A stretch of DNA of 64,000 bases, from assembly GCF_018294505.1 (NCBI RefSeq), contig NC_057811.1, positions 402,902,790 through 402,966,789 of the forward strand, in the 5' to 3' direction. Of the stretch, positions 10,300 through 20,912 are shown one piece after another. This DNA comes from Triticum aestivum. Its lineage: Eukaryota > Streptophyta > Magnoliopsida > Poales > Poaceae. The notes beneath the pieces are model-generated. The model was given only the letters and a program-made list of their open reading frames with translations, did no database searches and was not told the DNA's origin. Numbering within the stretch: the first letter of the stretch is position 1; every line of letters begins with the position of its first letter. The position numbers and the translations under genes are program-made.

Positions 10300-10513
10300 C
10301 CCGAGTATGTGTAGATTGGGTTCGTTTTCCCATGCTCTGCTCCGGATCCGACGCAAAATTTCGGTAGCACCTCCCTGCTGTTCTCCTGATACACGTCTCG
10401 GCAATAAGCAGAGAGGATGTGTACCCGGAAAACAACAAGGAGTCACTGACGAAATTCTGCATCGGATCCGGAGCAGAGCATATGGGAAAACGAACCCAAT
10501 CTACATACTCGGG
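10300..10513. repeat. Long imperfect hairpin upstream of the transposase start
   Basis: The arms at about 10300-10398 and 10412-10513 are reverse complements with few mismatches, separated by a loop of roughly 13 bp. The outermost 60 bp (from CCCGAGTATG through CTCCGGATCCGA) are nearly perfect. It lies about 135 bp upstream of the transposase start codon on the minus strand, so it may be in the leader of that transcript. A transcript through it would fold into a stem similar in size to young plant microRNA or siRNA precursors. That role is inference. Confidence 0.75.
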
Positions 10514-10629
10514 CTGTCCATGGATAACGTTGGACAATTCGAAAGAATCACGATTATGAATATGCAAATGCATGCATATTTATAGATGTAACCCTTTCGA
10601 ACGGGAGATGCATAGTGGTTACGCATATT

Positions 10630-11090
10630 GATGATTGACACCTATAGCTAGCAAGTTTCATCGGCACGAAGACCGGAACAGAGCAAATGAAGGGGGGGAG
10701 GAGATGTCATTTGTGCTCACCAACGAACGCAGGGGCAGAGCTCGTCGAACACCAGACCCTCGCAGCGACAAAATAACTGCACATTTAAATCGAAAGATGA
10801 ATAACATAGCAATTTTGTTTCTTCTGTTGACCTAACTAAATTTTTACAACAGGATGAGCGGGTTAGGGGGTCCTTCTACTCCTCTTCTTCTCCCTCCTCC
10901 TCTTCCTCCCTCCTCCTCCTCCTTCTACTCCTCCTCTTCTTCTAAACTAAAACTAAAACTAATCTAAAATAAACTAAAATAAAATAAACTAAAACTAAAA
11001 CTAAAACTAAACTGAAAATAAAACTAAACTAAAACTAAAACTAAAACAGAAACTAAACTAAAAAAAGGAGGGAAGAACAAACCTGCAGGG
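10630..11090. repeat. Pyrimidine-rich tract and AAACTA repeats in CACTA
   Basis: 10870-10945 is an almost pure CT tract (purine-rich on the coding minus strand). 10945-11068 is a run of AAACTA/AAAATAAACTA repeats. No reading frame of interest is present. In position it corresponds to the promoter-leader side of the minus-strand transposase. Confidence 0.65.
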
Positions 11091-11430
11091 GATCGCCGGT
11101 GGAGGGCGAGGTCGACCGGTGGGGCGGGGTGGCGCAGGGGCCGCGGGAAGGAGGGCGGTAGCGGGGCGGGGCGGCGCAGGGCCGCGGGGAGGGGTCCGAC
11201 ACCGGGACGGCCCGACGCAGGCCTCTCCGGCGACGGGGCACGGCAGGGCAACGGGGCGGCGGGCCGACGGGGCGCGGCGGGGCGGCGGGCCGATGGGGCG
11301 CGGCGGGGCGACGGGGCGCGGGGGCGGGGGAGGGCTGGACGGCGGCGGGGGCTGGGTCCGGGGGCGGGGCTGGCGGGCGGCGGCGGTAGAGCGGCGGGGG
11401 AGGAGAGAGGCGGGCGCGCGGGATTGAGGG
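11090..11430. repeat. Very GC-rich block with GGGGCGxGGCGGGC repeats
   Basis: About 340 bp of G-rich sequence on the plus strand is built from degenerate repeats of GGGGCGCGGCGGGGCGAC. It is CpG-dense and lies just inside the right subterminal repeats. It could be the promoter region or CpG island of the minus-strand transposase genes, as in other CACTA elements, but no TATA box is obvious. Long Arg/Gly/Pro frames across it are composition artefacts. Confidence 0.6.
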
Positions 11431-11469
11431 AGATAGAGAAAGAGATAGAGGGGAGACGGCTCGACCCGT

Positions 11470-11790
11470 TAAGTGGGCCTTCTTTGCCGTCCGCTAGCAG
11501 ACGGCAAAGAGGGCGGCCATTTAGGGCTGGCCCACGTCTCCTCTTTGTCGTCCGTTGGCGGACGGCAAAGAACCTGACCTAGCCATGCCGTGCCCTGTGG
11601 GGCCCACCTGGCCCTTTGTCGTCTACCTTCTAGCTCTTTGCCGTCAGCTAGCTGACGGCAAATAGACTTTTTGCCATCTTCACATTCTTTGTCGTCCGCT
11701 TTGTGGAAGCGGACGGAAAAGAGGTTGTTTGCCGTCAGCTGGCGGACGGCAAAGAGGTGGCAGACGGCAAATTACCAGATTCCAATAGTG
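11470..11790. repeat. Right subterminal repeats of the CACTA element
   Basis: At least eight copies of the CTTTGCCGTC(C/A)GCT motif in both orientations end at the terminal GATTCCAATAGTG. They mirror the left-end block at 4740-5115. Confidence 0.85.
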
Positions 11791-11793
11791 TTA

Positions 11794-12556
11794 TAATGCT
11801 ACCGCCGTACTAAGCAAAGTAAGATGCATAGAGGATAAACATCACATGCAATCAATATAAGTGATACGATATGGCCATCATCATCTTGTGCCTTTGATCT
11901 CCATCTCCAAAGCACCGTCATGATCACGATCGTCACCGGCTTGACACCTTGATCTCCATCGAAGCATCGTTGTCGTCTCGCCAACTATTGCTTCTACGAC
12001 TATCGCTACCGCTTAGTGATAAAGTAAAGCAATTACATGGCGATTCCATTTCATACAATAAAGCGACAACCATAAGGCTCCTGCCAGTTGCCGATAACTT
12101 TTACAATACATGATCATCTCATACAATAATTTATATATCATCACTTCTTGACCATATCACATCACAGCAAGCCCTGCAAAAACAAGTTAGGCGTCCTCTA
12201 CTTTGTTGTTGCAAGTTTTACGTGGCTGCTACGGGCTTCTAGCAAGAACCGTTCTTACCTAGGCATCAAAACCACAATGATTTTTTGTCAAGTGTGCTGT
12301 TTTAACCTTGAACAAGGACCGGGCATAGTCAAACTCGATTCAACTAAATTTTGAGAAATAGACACCCACTAGCCACCTGTCTGCGAAGCACGGCGGTAGA
12401 ACTAGTCTTGCGTAAGCGTACGCGTAATGTCGGTCTGAGCCGCTTCATCCAACAATACCGCCGAATCAAAGTATGACATGCTGGTAAGCAGTATGACTAT
12501 TATCGCCCACAACTCTTTGTGTTCTACTCGTGCATATAACATCTACGCATAGACCT
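11794..12556 (-). mobile_element. Copia untranslated leader, distal part
   Basis: This is non-coding sequence between the primer binding site at 12557 and the CACTA insertion. Its reverse complement matches the leader of the Angela-like element at 62464-63240 (for example the GTTTTTGCAGGGC region and the block around TGGAGATCAAGGTGTCAAGCC). It continues across the CACTA element into 4213-4713. Confidence 0.8.
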
Positions 12557-12569
12557 GGCTCTGATACCA
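12557..12569 (-). other. Primer binding site (initiator tRNA-Met) of minus-strand Copia
   Basis: The reverse complement reads TGGTATCAGAGCC, complementary to the 3' end of initiator tRNA-Met. It lies immediately inside the LTR boundary at 12571. It fixes the LTR at 12571-16042 as the 5' LTR and the element as minus strand. Confidence 0.88.
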
Positions 12570-13631
12570 CTGTTGGGGAATGCAGTATTTCAAAAAAATC
12601 CTACGATCACGCAAGATCTATCTAGGAGATGCATAGCAACGAGCAGGGAGAGTGTGTCCACGTACCCTCGTAGACCAAAAGAGGAAGCGTTAAGTAACGC
12701 GGTTGATGTAGTCGAACGTCTTCACGATCCAACCGATCAAGTACCGAACGCACGGCACTTCCGCGATCTGCACACGTTCAGCTCGGTGACGTCCCTCATA
12801 CTCTTGATCCAGCTGAGGCCGAGGGAGATTTTCGTCAACACAACGGCGTGATGACGGTGATGATGAAGTTACTGACGCAGGGCTTCGCCTAAACACTACA
12901 ACGATATGACCGAGGTGGAAATCTGTGGAGGGGGGCACTGCACATGGCTAAGAAATCAACTTGTGTCTTCTAGGGTGCCCCCTGCCCCCGTATATAAAGG
13001 AGCAAGGGGGAGGCTGGCCGGCCCTCATAGGGCGCGCCCCAAGTAGGATTCCTACTAGGAATCCTATTCCTAGTAGGTTTCCAACAAGGGAAGAGAGGGG
13101 GAAGGAAGGAGAGGGAGAGAGGGAGAGGGAAAGAGGGGGGCGCCGCCCCCTCCTAGTCCAATTCGGACTTCTCAAGGGGGGCGGCCAGCCCTAGGGGCCC
13201 CTCTCTCTCACACACAAGGCCCATGTTGGCCCATTAGCTTCCCCGGGGGTTCTGATAACCCCCCGGCACTCCGATATTTATCTGGTAACCCCCGGAACTC
13301 ATCCGGTGTCCGAATAACATCGTCCAATATATCAATCTTTATGTCTCGACCATTTCGAGACTCCTCGTCGTGTCAGTGATCACATCTGGGACTCTGAACT
13401 ACCTTCGGTACATCAAAACACATAAACTCCTAATACCGATCGTCATCGAACGTTAAGCGTGCGGACCCTACGGGTTCGAGAACTATGTAGACATGACCGA
13501 GACTCATCTCTGGTCAATAACCAATAGCGGAACCTGGATGCTCATATTGGTTCCTACATATTCTACGAAAGATCTTTATCGGTCAAACCGCACAACAACA
13601 TACGTTGTTCCCTTTGTCATCGGTATGTTAC

Positions 13632-15373
13632 TGAAGGAAATATGCCCTAGAGGCAATAATAAAGTTATTATTTATTTCCTTATATCATGATAAATGTTTA
13701 TTATTCATGCTAGAATTGTATTAACCGGAAACATAATACTTGTGTGAATACATAGACAAACAGAGTGTCACTAGTATGCCTCTACTTGACTAGCTCGTTG
13801 ATCAAAGATGGTTATGTTTCCTAGCCATAGACATGAGTTTTCATTTGATTAACGGGATCACATCATTAGGAGAATGATGTGATTGACTTGACCCATTCCG
13901 TTAGCTTAGCACTCGATCGTTTAGTATGTTGCTATTGCTTTCTTCATGACTTATACATGTTCCTATGACTATGAGATTATGCAACTCCCGCTTACCGGAG
14001 GAACACTTTGTGTGCTACCAAACGTCACAACGTAACTGGGTGATTATAAAGGTGCTCTACAGGTGTCTCCAAAGGTACTTGTTGGGTTGGCGTATTTCGA
14101 GATTAGGATTTGTCACTCCGATTGTCGGAGAGGTATCTCTGGGCCCACTCAGTAATACACATCACTATAAGCCTTGCAACCATTGTAACTAATGAGTTAG
14201 TTGCGGGATGATGTATTATGGAACGAGTAAAGAGACTTGCCGGTAACGAGATTGAACTAGGTATCGAGATACCGACGATCGAATCTCGGGCAAGTAACAT
14301 ACCGATGACAAAGGGAACAACGTATGTTGTTATGCGGTCTGACCGATAAAGATCTTCGTAGAATATGTGGGAGCCAATATGAGCATCCAGGTTCCGCTAT
14401 TGGTTATTGACCGGAGAGGTGTCTCGGTCATGTCTACATAGTTCTCGAACCCGTAGGGTCCGCACGCTTAACGTTACGATGACAGTTATATTATGAGTTT
14501 ATATGTTTTGATGTACCGAAGGTTGTTCGGAGTCCCAGATGTGATCACGGACATAACGAGGAGTCTCAAAATGGTCGAGACATAAAGATTGATATATTGG
14601 AAGCCTATGTTTGGATATCGGAAGTGTTCCGGGTGAAATCGGGATTTTTCCGGAGTACCGGGAGGTTACCGGAACCCCCCGGTAACTTAATGGGCCTTAG
14701 TGGGCCTAGGTGGAAGAGAGGAGAGGAGGCCAGGGCAGGGCCGCACGCCCCTCCCCCTCTAGTCCGAATAGGACAAGGAGAGGGGGGCGGCGCCCCCCTT
14801 TCCTTCCTCCCCTCCACCTCTTCCCCCTCTCTCCTAGTCCAACATGGAAAAGGGGGGAGTCCTACTCCCGGTAGGAGTAGGACTCCTCCTGGAGCGCCTC
14901 TCCCCTTTGGCCGGCCGAACCCCCCCCCCCCCTTGCTCCTTTATATACGGGGGCAGGGGGGCACCTCTAGACACACAATTGATCATTGATCTCTTAGCCG
15001 TGTGCGGTGCCCCCCTCCACCATATTACACCTCGATAATATCGTAGCGGTGCTTAGGTGAAGCCCTGCGTCGGTAGAACATCATCATTGTCACCACGCCG
15101 TCATGCTGACAAAACTCTCCCTCAACACTCGGCTGGATCGAAGTTCGAGGGACGTCATCGAGCTGAACGTGTGCTGAACTCGGAGGTGCCGTGCGTTCGG
15201 TACTTGATCGGTCGGATCGTGAAGACGTACGACTACATCAACCGCGTTGTGTTAACGCTTCCGCTTTCGGTCTACGAGGGTACGTGGACAACACTCTCCC
15301 CTCTCGTTGCTATGCATCACCATGATCTTGCGTGTGCGTAGGAAATTTTTTGAAATTACTACGTTCCCTAACA
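13632..15373 (+). mobile_element. Solo LTR of Angela/WIS-type Copia, 1742 bp, TSD GTTAC
   Basis: It starts TGAAGGAAATATGCCC and ends TTCCCTAACA, with GTTAC on both sides (13627-13631 and 15374-15378). No primer site or internal sequence is attached, so it is a solo LTR left by recombination between the two LTRs of an inserted element. It lies in the opposite orientation inside an LTR of its own family. A promoter TATA (CTTTATATAC) is at about 14939-14948 and the usual GC-rich block lies just before it. Confidence 0.93.
14939..14948 (+). promoter_or_regulatory. TATA box of the solo LTR
   Basis: CTTTATATAC lies in the U3 part of the LTR, downstream of a GC-rich tract and upstream of the conserved GGGGGCAGGGGGGCACC segment, where Angela/BARE promoters sit. 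The same motif recurs in the reverse LTR (12991-13000). Confidence 0.6.
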
Positions 15374-16042
15374 GTTACTTGCCCGAGATTCGATCGTCGG
15401 TATCTCAATACCTAGTTCAATCTCGTTACTGGCAAGTCTCTTTACTCGTTCCGTAATGCATCATCCCGTAACTAACTCATTAGTCACATTTCTTGCAAAG
15501 GCTTATAGTGATGTGCATTACCGAGAGGGCCCAGAGATACCTCTCCGATACACGGAGTGACAAATCCTAATCTCGATATATGCCAACCCAATAAACACCT
15601 TCGGAGACACCTTTGAAGCATCTTTATAATCACCCAGTTACGTTGTGACGTTTGATAGCACACAAGGTGTTCCTCCTGTATTCGGGAGTTGCATATCTCA
15701 TGGTCAGAGGAACATGTATAAGTCATGAAGAAAGTAATAGCAATAAAACTTAACGATCATAATGCTAAGCTAACGGATGGGTCTTGTCCATCACATCATT
15801 CTCTAATGATGTGATCCCGTTCACCAAATGACAACACATGTCTATGGTTAGGAAACTTAACCATCTTTGGTTAACGAGCTAGTCAAGTAGAGGCATACTG
15901 GGGACACTCTGTTTGCCTATGTATTCACACATGTACTAAGTTTCCGGTTAATACAATTCTAGCATGAATAATAAACATTTATCATGATATAAGGAAATAT
16001 AAATAACAACTTTATTATTGCCTCTAGGGCATATTTCCTTCA

Positions 16043-17755
16043 CCTGATGTATGCCGTCTTTTCCATGCATACGTTGCTGGTCCTCCCGTACCTCCGGTTT
16101 ATCTTTCGTCTTCCCATACACGCCCAAGAAGCCAAGAAGGGTCACGCAAAGATTCTTCGTCACGTGCATCACGTCGATTGCAGAGCGGACCTCTAGGTCT
16201 TTCCAATAGGGTAGGTCCCAAAATATAGATTTCTTCTTCCACATGGGTGGGCGTCCGTCAGTGTCATTCGGAACAGATTGTGCGCCAGGACCCTTTCCAA
16301 AGAATACCTTCAAATCCTAGATCATATCATGTACATCATCACCAGTACGGTGGCGAGGCTTCGTCCGGTGATCCGCCTCACCTTTGAAATGCTTGCCTGA
16401 GAGCAGGCCAATCATTGATGGTCGCAAACAGCAATGCATGTAGGTCAAATTCTTCCTGATCGAGCTCATCCCACACACGTACACCTTTTCCATTCCACAG
16501 CTGTAATAGTTCTTCAACTAATGGCCTTAGGTGCACATCAATGTCGTTGTCGGGTTGCTTAGGGACTTGGATGAGCACTTGCATCATAATGAACTGCCGC
16601 TTCATGCACAACCAAGGAGGAAGGTTATACATACATAGAGTCACAGGCCAGGTGCTATGATTGCTGCTCTGGTCCCCAAAAGGATTAATGCCATCTACGC
16701 TTAGACCAAACCATACATTCCTTGCGTCACCTGCAAAGTCCCCCCACTTCCTCTCGATTTTTCTCCACTGCGACCCGTCAGCGGGTACTCTCAACTTCCC
16801 GTCTTTCTTACGGTCTTCTCTGTGCCATCGCATCAACTTGGCATGCTCTTTGTTTTGGAACAAATGTTTCAATCGTGGTACTGTAGGAGCATACCACATC
16901 ACCTTGGCAGGAATCTTCTTCCTGGGGTGCTCGCCCTTGACATCACCAGGGTCATCGCGGCTGATCTTATAGCGCAATGTACCGCATATCGGGCACGCAT
17001 TCAAATCCTTATACTCACTGCAGTGGAGGATGTAGTCATTAGGGCATGCATGTATCTTCTGCACCTCTAATCCTAGAGGGCAGACAACCTTCTTTGCTTC
17101 ATACGTACTCTCGGGCAATTTGTTGTCCTTTGGAAGCATCTTCTTTAATATTATCAGCAACTTTCCAAATCCCTTGTCAGGTACACCATTCTCTGCCTTC
17201 CATTGCAGCAATTCCAGTGTGGTGCCCAGCTTTTTCTTGTGAGCTCCGCAATTCGGGTACAACAATTTCTTGTGATCCTCTAACATGCGCTACAACTTCT
17301 TCTTCTCCTTTTCACTTGCGTAGTTTCTCTTTGCATCGGCAATGGCCCGACCTAGATCATCAGCAGGCTCATCTGATGCCTCTTCTTCAGCTTCTTCCCG
17401 CATTGCCGGCTCAGCTTCTTCCCCCAATGTTGTACCATCATAATCAGGGAACCCATGGCCAGGATAGCTATCATCGTCCTCTTCTTCTTCATTGTCTTCC
17501 ATTATAACCCCTCTTTCTCCGTGCTTGGTCCAAACATTATAGTGGGGCATGAAACCGGACTCAAACAGGTGCTAGTGAATGGTTTTTGACTTAGAGTAAT
17601 TCTGATAATTCTTACAGCCAGCACATGGACAAGACATAAAACCATCTGCACGCTTGTTTACCTCAGCCGCAAGCAGAAAAGTTTGCACGCCATTAACAAA
17701 CTGGGGAGAGCATCGGTCATCGTACATCCATTGCCGGCTCATCTTCATTACACAT
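16043..17755 (-). pseudogene. TNP2-type CACTA transposase, truncated and with stops
   Basis: The start near 17753 gives MKMSRQWMYDDRCSPQF, the Transpos_assoc domain with CPCAGCKNY. A TAG interrupts it near 17573 (before HLFESGFMPHYNVWTKHG) and another stop lies at about 17287, between an acidic Glu-rich linker and MLEDHKKLLYPNCG. The Transposase_21 core follows (IHACPNDYILH, LNACPICGTLRY, VPRLKHLFQ, FGLSVDGINPFGDQSS). It is frameshifted around 16380, continues as FWDLPYWKDLEVRSAIDVMH, and stops at the Copia LTR at 16042. The C-terminal third is missing. Confidence 0.85.
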
Positions 17756-17839
17756 CACTGAATAGACCAAATTAATACAAGTTCGTACATAAAGTTCATA
17801 CAACACTTATTCTCATAAAACAAACATACAAATAACTCT

Positions 17840-18281
17840 CTAGCTAAAGCATTTAAATGCAACAACAAATGTGATCAAGATCGCAACTAAGGTAACAATT
17901 GATCCAACAGCATAATGATACCAAGCCTCACTATCAATGGCATATTTTCTAATCTTTCTAATCTTCAAGCGCATTTTCTCCATCTTGATCTTGTGATCAT
18001 CGACGACATCAGCAACATGCAACTCCAATTCCATCTTCTTCCCCTCAATCCTTTTCAATTTTTCTTTCAAATACTCGTTTTCTCTTTCAACTAAATTTAA
18101 CCTCTCGACAATAGGGTCGGTTGGAATTTCTGGTTCACATACCTCCTAGATAAAAATATCTATGTCAACTTGATGGACATAATTTGTCATAAACACGAAA
18201 TGCAACAAATAGTTATAAAAGAGAATATACCACATCCGAATCATAACCCGGACGAGGGCCGAGGGGGACGGTCAAAACCAT
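17840..18281 (-). CDS. Small two-exon coiled-coil/membrane protein of second CACTA element
   Basis: Exon 1 is 18231-18281 (17 codons, MVLTVPLGPRPGYDSDV, donor GTATAT) and exon 2 is 17840-18145 (acceptor CTAG), giving 118 aa. It shares intron position, the coiled-coil stretch, the AWYHYAVGSI motif and the C-terminal hydrophobic helix with the gene at 5929-6395, with well over half of residues identical by eye. It lacks one short repeat (MRLKMDA-like) in the coiled coil. It lies upstream of the transposase in this element, but downstream in the other. The frame is open although its own element's transposase is dead. Function is unknown. Confidence 0.65.
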
Positions 18282-18415
18282 GGCACTACGTATAACAAAC
18301 AACGTATGGGTAAGATAATTATACAAGTAACTATATATCTAAATCACACAAACATGATTTTTTATATATAAAAAAGATAAGAACAAGAGGCTCACCACAA
18401 GGTGGTGCTGGCGAC

Positions 18416-18938
18416 TGATACGTCTCCAACGTATCTATAATTTTTTATTGTTCCATGCTATATTATATTCTGTTTTGGATGTTTAATGGGCTTTATTATA
18501 CACTTTTATATTATTTTTGGGACTAACCTATTAACCGGAGGCCCAGCCCAAATTGCTGTTTTTTTGCCTATTTCTGTGTTTCGCAGAAAAAGAATATCAA
18601 ACGGAGTCCAAACGGAATGAAACCTTCGGGAACGTGATTTTCGGACAAACGTGATCCAGAGGACTTGGAGTCTATGTTAAGAAATCAACGAGGACAACAC
18701 GAGACAGGGGGCGCGCCTACCCCCAGGCACGCCCTCCACCCTTGTGGGGCCCACGTTGCTCCACTGACGTACTTCTTCCTCCTATATATACCTACGTACC
18801 CCCAAACCATCAGAGGCATCCACGAAAACCTAATTCCACCGCCGCAACCTTCTGTACCCGTGAGATCCCATCTTGGGGCCTTTTCCGGCGTCCTGCCGGA
18901 GGGGGCATTGATCACGGAGGGCTTCTACATCAACACCA
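18416..18938 (+). mobile_element. 523-bp TG...CA LTR-like unit, probably Gypsy-derived, flanked by GCGAC
   Basis: It begins TGATACGTCTCCAACGTATC, a start typical of several Triticeae Gypsy LTRs, and ends at ATCAACACCA. GCGAC occurs directly on both sides (18411-18415 and 18939-18943). A TATA box (CTATATATACC) lies near 18782. Full LTRs of this type as I remember them are about 1.5 kb, so either a short LTR variant inserted as a solo LTR or the flanking repeat is coincidence. It interrupts the leader side of the second CACTA element. Confidence 0.65.
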
Positions 18939-18943
18939 GCGAC

Positions 18944-19305
18944 GGGACTGTGCGGGCGATCGACGGTGGTTAGGACGGAGACGAGAAGGCACTAAGTAAA
19001 CCACACCTACATATGCGAACTAAGAGTTATTTTGACCTCAAATTGCATATAAATCAAATACTACCACATATAATTCCTCCCAAAATAAAACCCACAAATC
19101 ACTATACTTATAGAGCATTGCAAGAGCTAATCTAGCAATGAGAGATGAAAGGACAAAGTTGCTAACCTTTGTGATCACTTGGATGGATGGGGTGCCTTCA
19201 AACCTTCACAAATTTTGGCAAAAATGGAGTGTGAGCTCAAGAGGAAGAGGAAGAAAACAGAGGAGAGGAAAGGGGAAGGACAGAGCGCTCGGGCTCGACG
19301 CAGGG
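18944..19305 (-). other. CACTA leader region, non-coding
   Basis: No convincing gene is present. The sequence between the TATA box at 19306 and the LTR-like unit probably represents the 5' transcribed leader of the CACTA genes on the minus strand. It is purine-rich on the plus strand at 19225-19290. Confidence 0.45.
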
Positions 19306-19315
19306 GTATATATAG
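19306..19315 (-). promoter_or_regulatory. TATA box of second CACTA element
   Basis: The minus strand reads CTATATATAC just inside the subterminal repeats, pointing toward the small gene and the transposase. The position and sequence fit a plant TATA box; activity is not shown. Confidence 0.5.
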
Positions 19316-19585
19316 GATGACCTTTAGTACCTGTTGGTTAGACGAACCGGGACTAAAGGTGCATCTCTAGTCCCGGTTCGTGGCATGAACCGGTACTAAA
19401 GGTACTGGTGGGGCCCTAGCCTGACAACAGCCTGCCACCAATCGGTACTAAAGGTTCGCCACGAACCGGTACTAATGAGCGCCGCCCGCCTAGCCGTTGG
19501 AACCGGCACTAATGGTCATATTAGTGCCGGTTCAGTTACAAACCGGGACTAATGTGCTTCACATTAGGCCCTTTTTCTACTAGTG
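19316..19585. repeat. Subterminal repeats and terminus of second CACTA element
   Basis: Direct and inverted copies of AACCGGTACTAAAGGT and CCGGGACTAAAGG run up to the terminal GGCCCTTTTTCTACTAGTG. Confidence 0.85.
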
Positions 19586-20540
19586 AGACATTGCCCGGCA
19601 CGCTACAAAATTAAATCTTAGTGTAGATGGTTAATTTTAGCGGGTTAATTAGGACCATAATAAAGTAAGAAAAGAAGAGGATAATGTTGTAAAGGAGTGC
19701 AGATGGATTTACGCATCAATGAAGGATAGTGTCCAACAATTTTCTTATAGAAAACAATATTGATTCCTACTAATACATATTATTTTGGATATAATGTTGA
19801 ACAAGTAGAAAAAACATAAAACTTGCACAAAGTTCATTCCAAGAGAAGTTTTTCAAAATTGGAAATTACTATTTTGATGTTCATATTTAGAGGCCCCGGG
19901 TTGTCGTTTCACCTCGGGCCCCGGAAATCTCAGGACCGGCTCTGCCAGTGCCTTATCATTTTTAAAATTTTGATAAACCATTTAGTAATGGGGCCACAAA
20001 TACAATATCGTTCAAACTTCACCATTTTTCAAATTACACTTAGATAGTTTGGAATTGAAAAGGAATCAATATGAGAACGAAACATATTTTTAGCAGCTTT
20101 TCAATGGCATATCATTTGCATCATTCCGATAAACTTTTTGGAAACGAGGTAAAAAATACAATCTCACTCATTCGGTTTGAAAATTCTGTCATTTTTCAAG
20201 CTTTTAAACCGTAGGGAATTTGAGAAAACTTTCTACCTGAAAGATGAGTGTGTTTGCAATAGTTTTTCGACGCCATATCGTTTGCCTCATTTAGATAAAA
20301 CGTTTGAAAATGCGGTCGGAAATACCATTCACATTTTTTCAGTGAGAAAACACAATTTTTTATACTCCTCTTAAGTCGTCAAGTTTTGCAAAAATGTTCA
20401 ACATAGGTTATGATCGCCATGCCCACAGCTTTCCAATGGTATATCGCAATGCCATTTTGACAGTGTGCGGAAGTTCAAAATGAGCACATGGTGCAGTTCA
20501 ACTACTGCTGCGACAATGAGTTCATATGGTTGTAGAATAA
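19586..20540. other. Gene-free AT-rich sequence
   Basis: No reading frame longer than chance, MITE or LTR is recognised. The phrase CCTCGGGCCCCGGAAATCTCAGGACCGGC near 19911 and repeated statements such as TTTTCAATGGCATATC / TTTCCAATGGTATATCGCAAT suggest old repeat debris of unknown type. Confidence 0.4.
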
Positions 20541-20549
20541 CTTATATAT

Positions 20550-20912
20550 ATGACTAATTTTCTATACTCCTGGGAGTATATACTCCCACTCAAATATACC
20601 TCTTAAACAAACATATTGTACATCTTTATAATTAGCAACATACCTATTAATTATTATAATATACCTTAATACAATTTTCATGAAAAAGGTATCGTTCAAG
20701 CCCTTAGTTTATGCAGTATGGCATTTTTACGTACAAAGCATACTTTACTTGTAAATAAATAAAATATGTGGTCTCAAATGTAAAAAAAATGAAAATCATT
20801 TCGGGGTATCTATTAATGGTTAATGCAGTATATTACAAATGATCAATAGGTATAATAAATTCATTTATGTGGTATATGAGGAGTGGGAGTACATAATCAT
20901 TTTCCTATATAT
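20550..20912. mobile_element. Possible MITE with inverted ends
   Basis: Near 20565-20600 the sequence TCTATACTCC...ATACTCCCACTCAAATATACC is mirrored near 20870-20905 by GGTATATGAGGAGTGGGAGTAC...TTTTCCTATATAT. The inverted segments are about 30 bp with mismatches and enclose about 300 AT-rich, non-coding bases. The superfamily is not determined and no clear target duplication was found. Confidence 0.4.

Larger units (their letters stand above)
4717..11790 (-). mobile_element. Complete CACTA (En/Spm) transposon with TTA target duplication
   Basis: The left end starts CACTACTGGAATC and the right end finishes GATTCCAATAGTG, an inverted terminal repeat. TTA flanks both sides (4714-4716 and 11791-11793), the 3-bp duplication expected for this superfamily. 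The related leader at about 63228-63245 holds the uninterrupted site (AGCATTATAAGATGA), which supports precise insertion. Inside, on the minus strand, lie a TNP2-type transposase, its DUF4216-like C-terminal exons with an acidic tail, and a small coiled-coil/membrane gene. Both ends carry GCAGACGGCAAAG-type subterminal repeats. The length is 7074 bp. Several frameshifts suggest it may no longer be autonomous. Confidence 0.93.
12571..16042 (-). mobile_element. 5' LTR of Angela/WIS-type Copia (minus), split by a solo LTR
   Basis: The LTR runs from TGTTGGGG at 12571 to ATTTCCTTCA at 16042, in reverse orientation relative to TGAAGGAAATATGCCC...CA. Removing the inserted solo LTR and one GTTAC copy leaves about 1725 bp, a usual length for this family. 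A TATA-like CCTTTATATA lies at 12991-13000 on the minus strand. The LTR abuts broken CACTA transposase coding sequence at 16043, so CCTGA (16043-16047) should be one copy of its 5-bp target duplication. The other copy is not in view because the 3' end of this element was lost in the rearrangement at about 1600. Confidence 0.88.
16043..19585 (-). mobile_element. Right part of a second CACTA element, truncated by Copia
   Basis: The right terminus is GGCCCTTTTTCTACTAGTG ending at 19585, the reverse complement of CACTAGTAGAAAAAGGGCC. It is preceded by subterminal repeats around CCGGTACTAAAGG (19316-19565). This is a different terminal class from the element at 4717-11790. Inside are a TNP2 pseudogene, a small coiled-coil/membrane gene and an inserted LTR-like unit. 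The left part was separated by the minus-strand Copia insertion at 16042 and is not in the window. Confidence 0.85.

Noticed and set aside
11024..11427. Overlapping Gly/Arg- and Pro-rich frames on both strands
   Set aside because: They come from a GC-rich repeat block; codon composition simply mirrors the repeat.
12571..13626. First half of the reverse LTR as a separate solo LTR
   Set aside because: It continues at 15379 after the inserted solo LTR and has an adjoining primer binding site, so it is the 5' LTR of an element.
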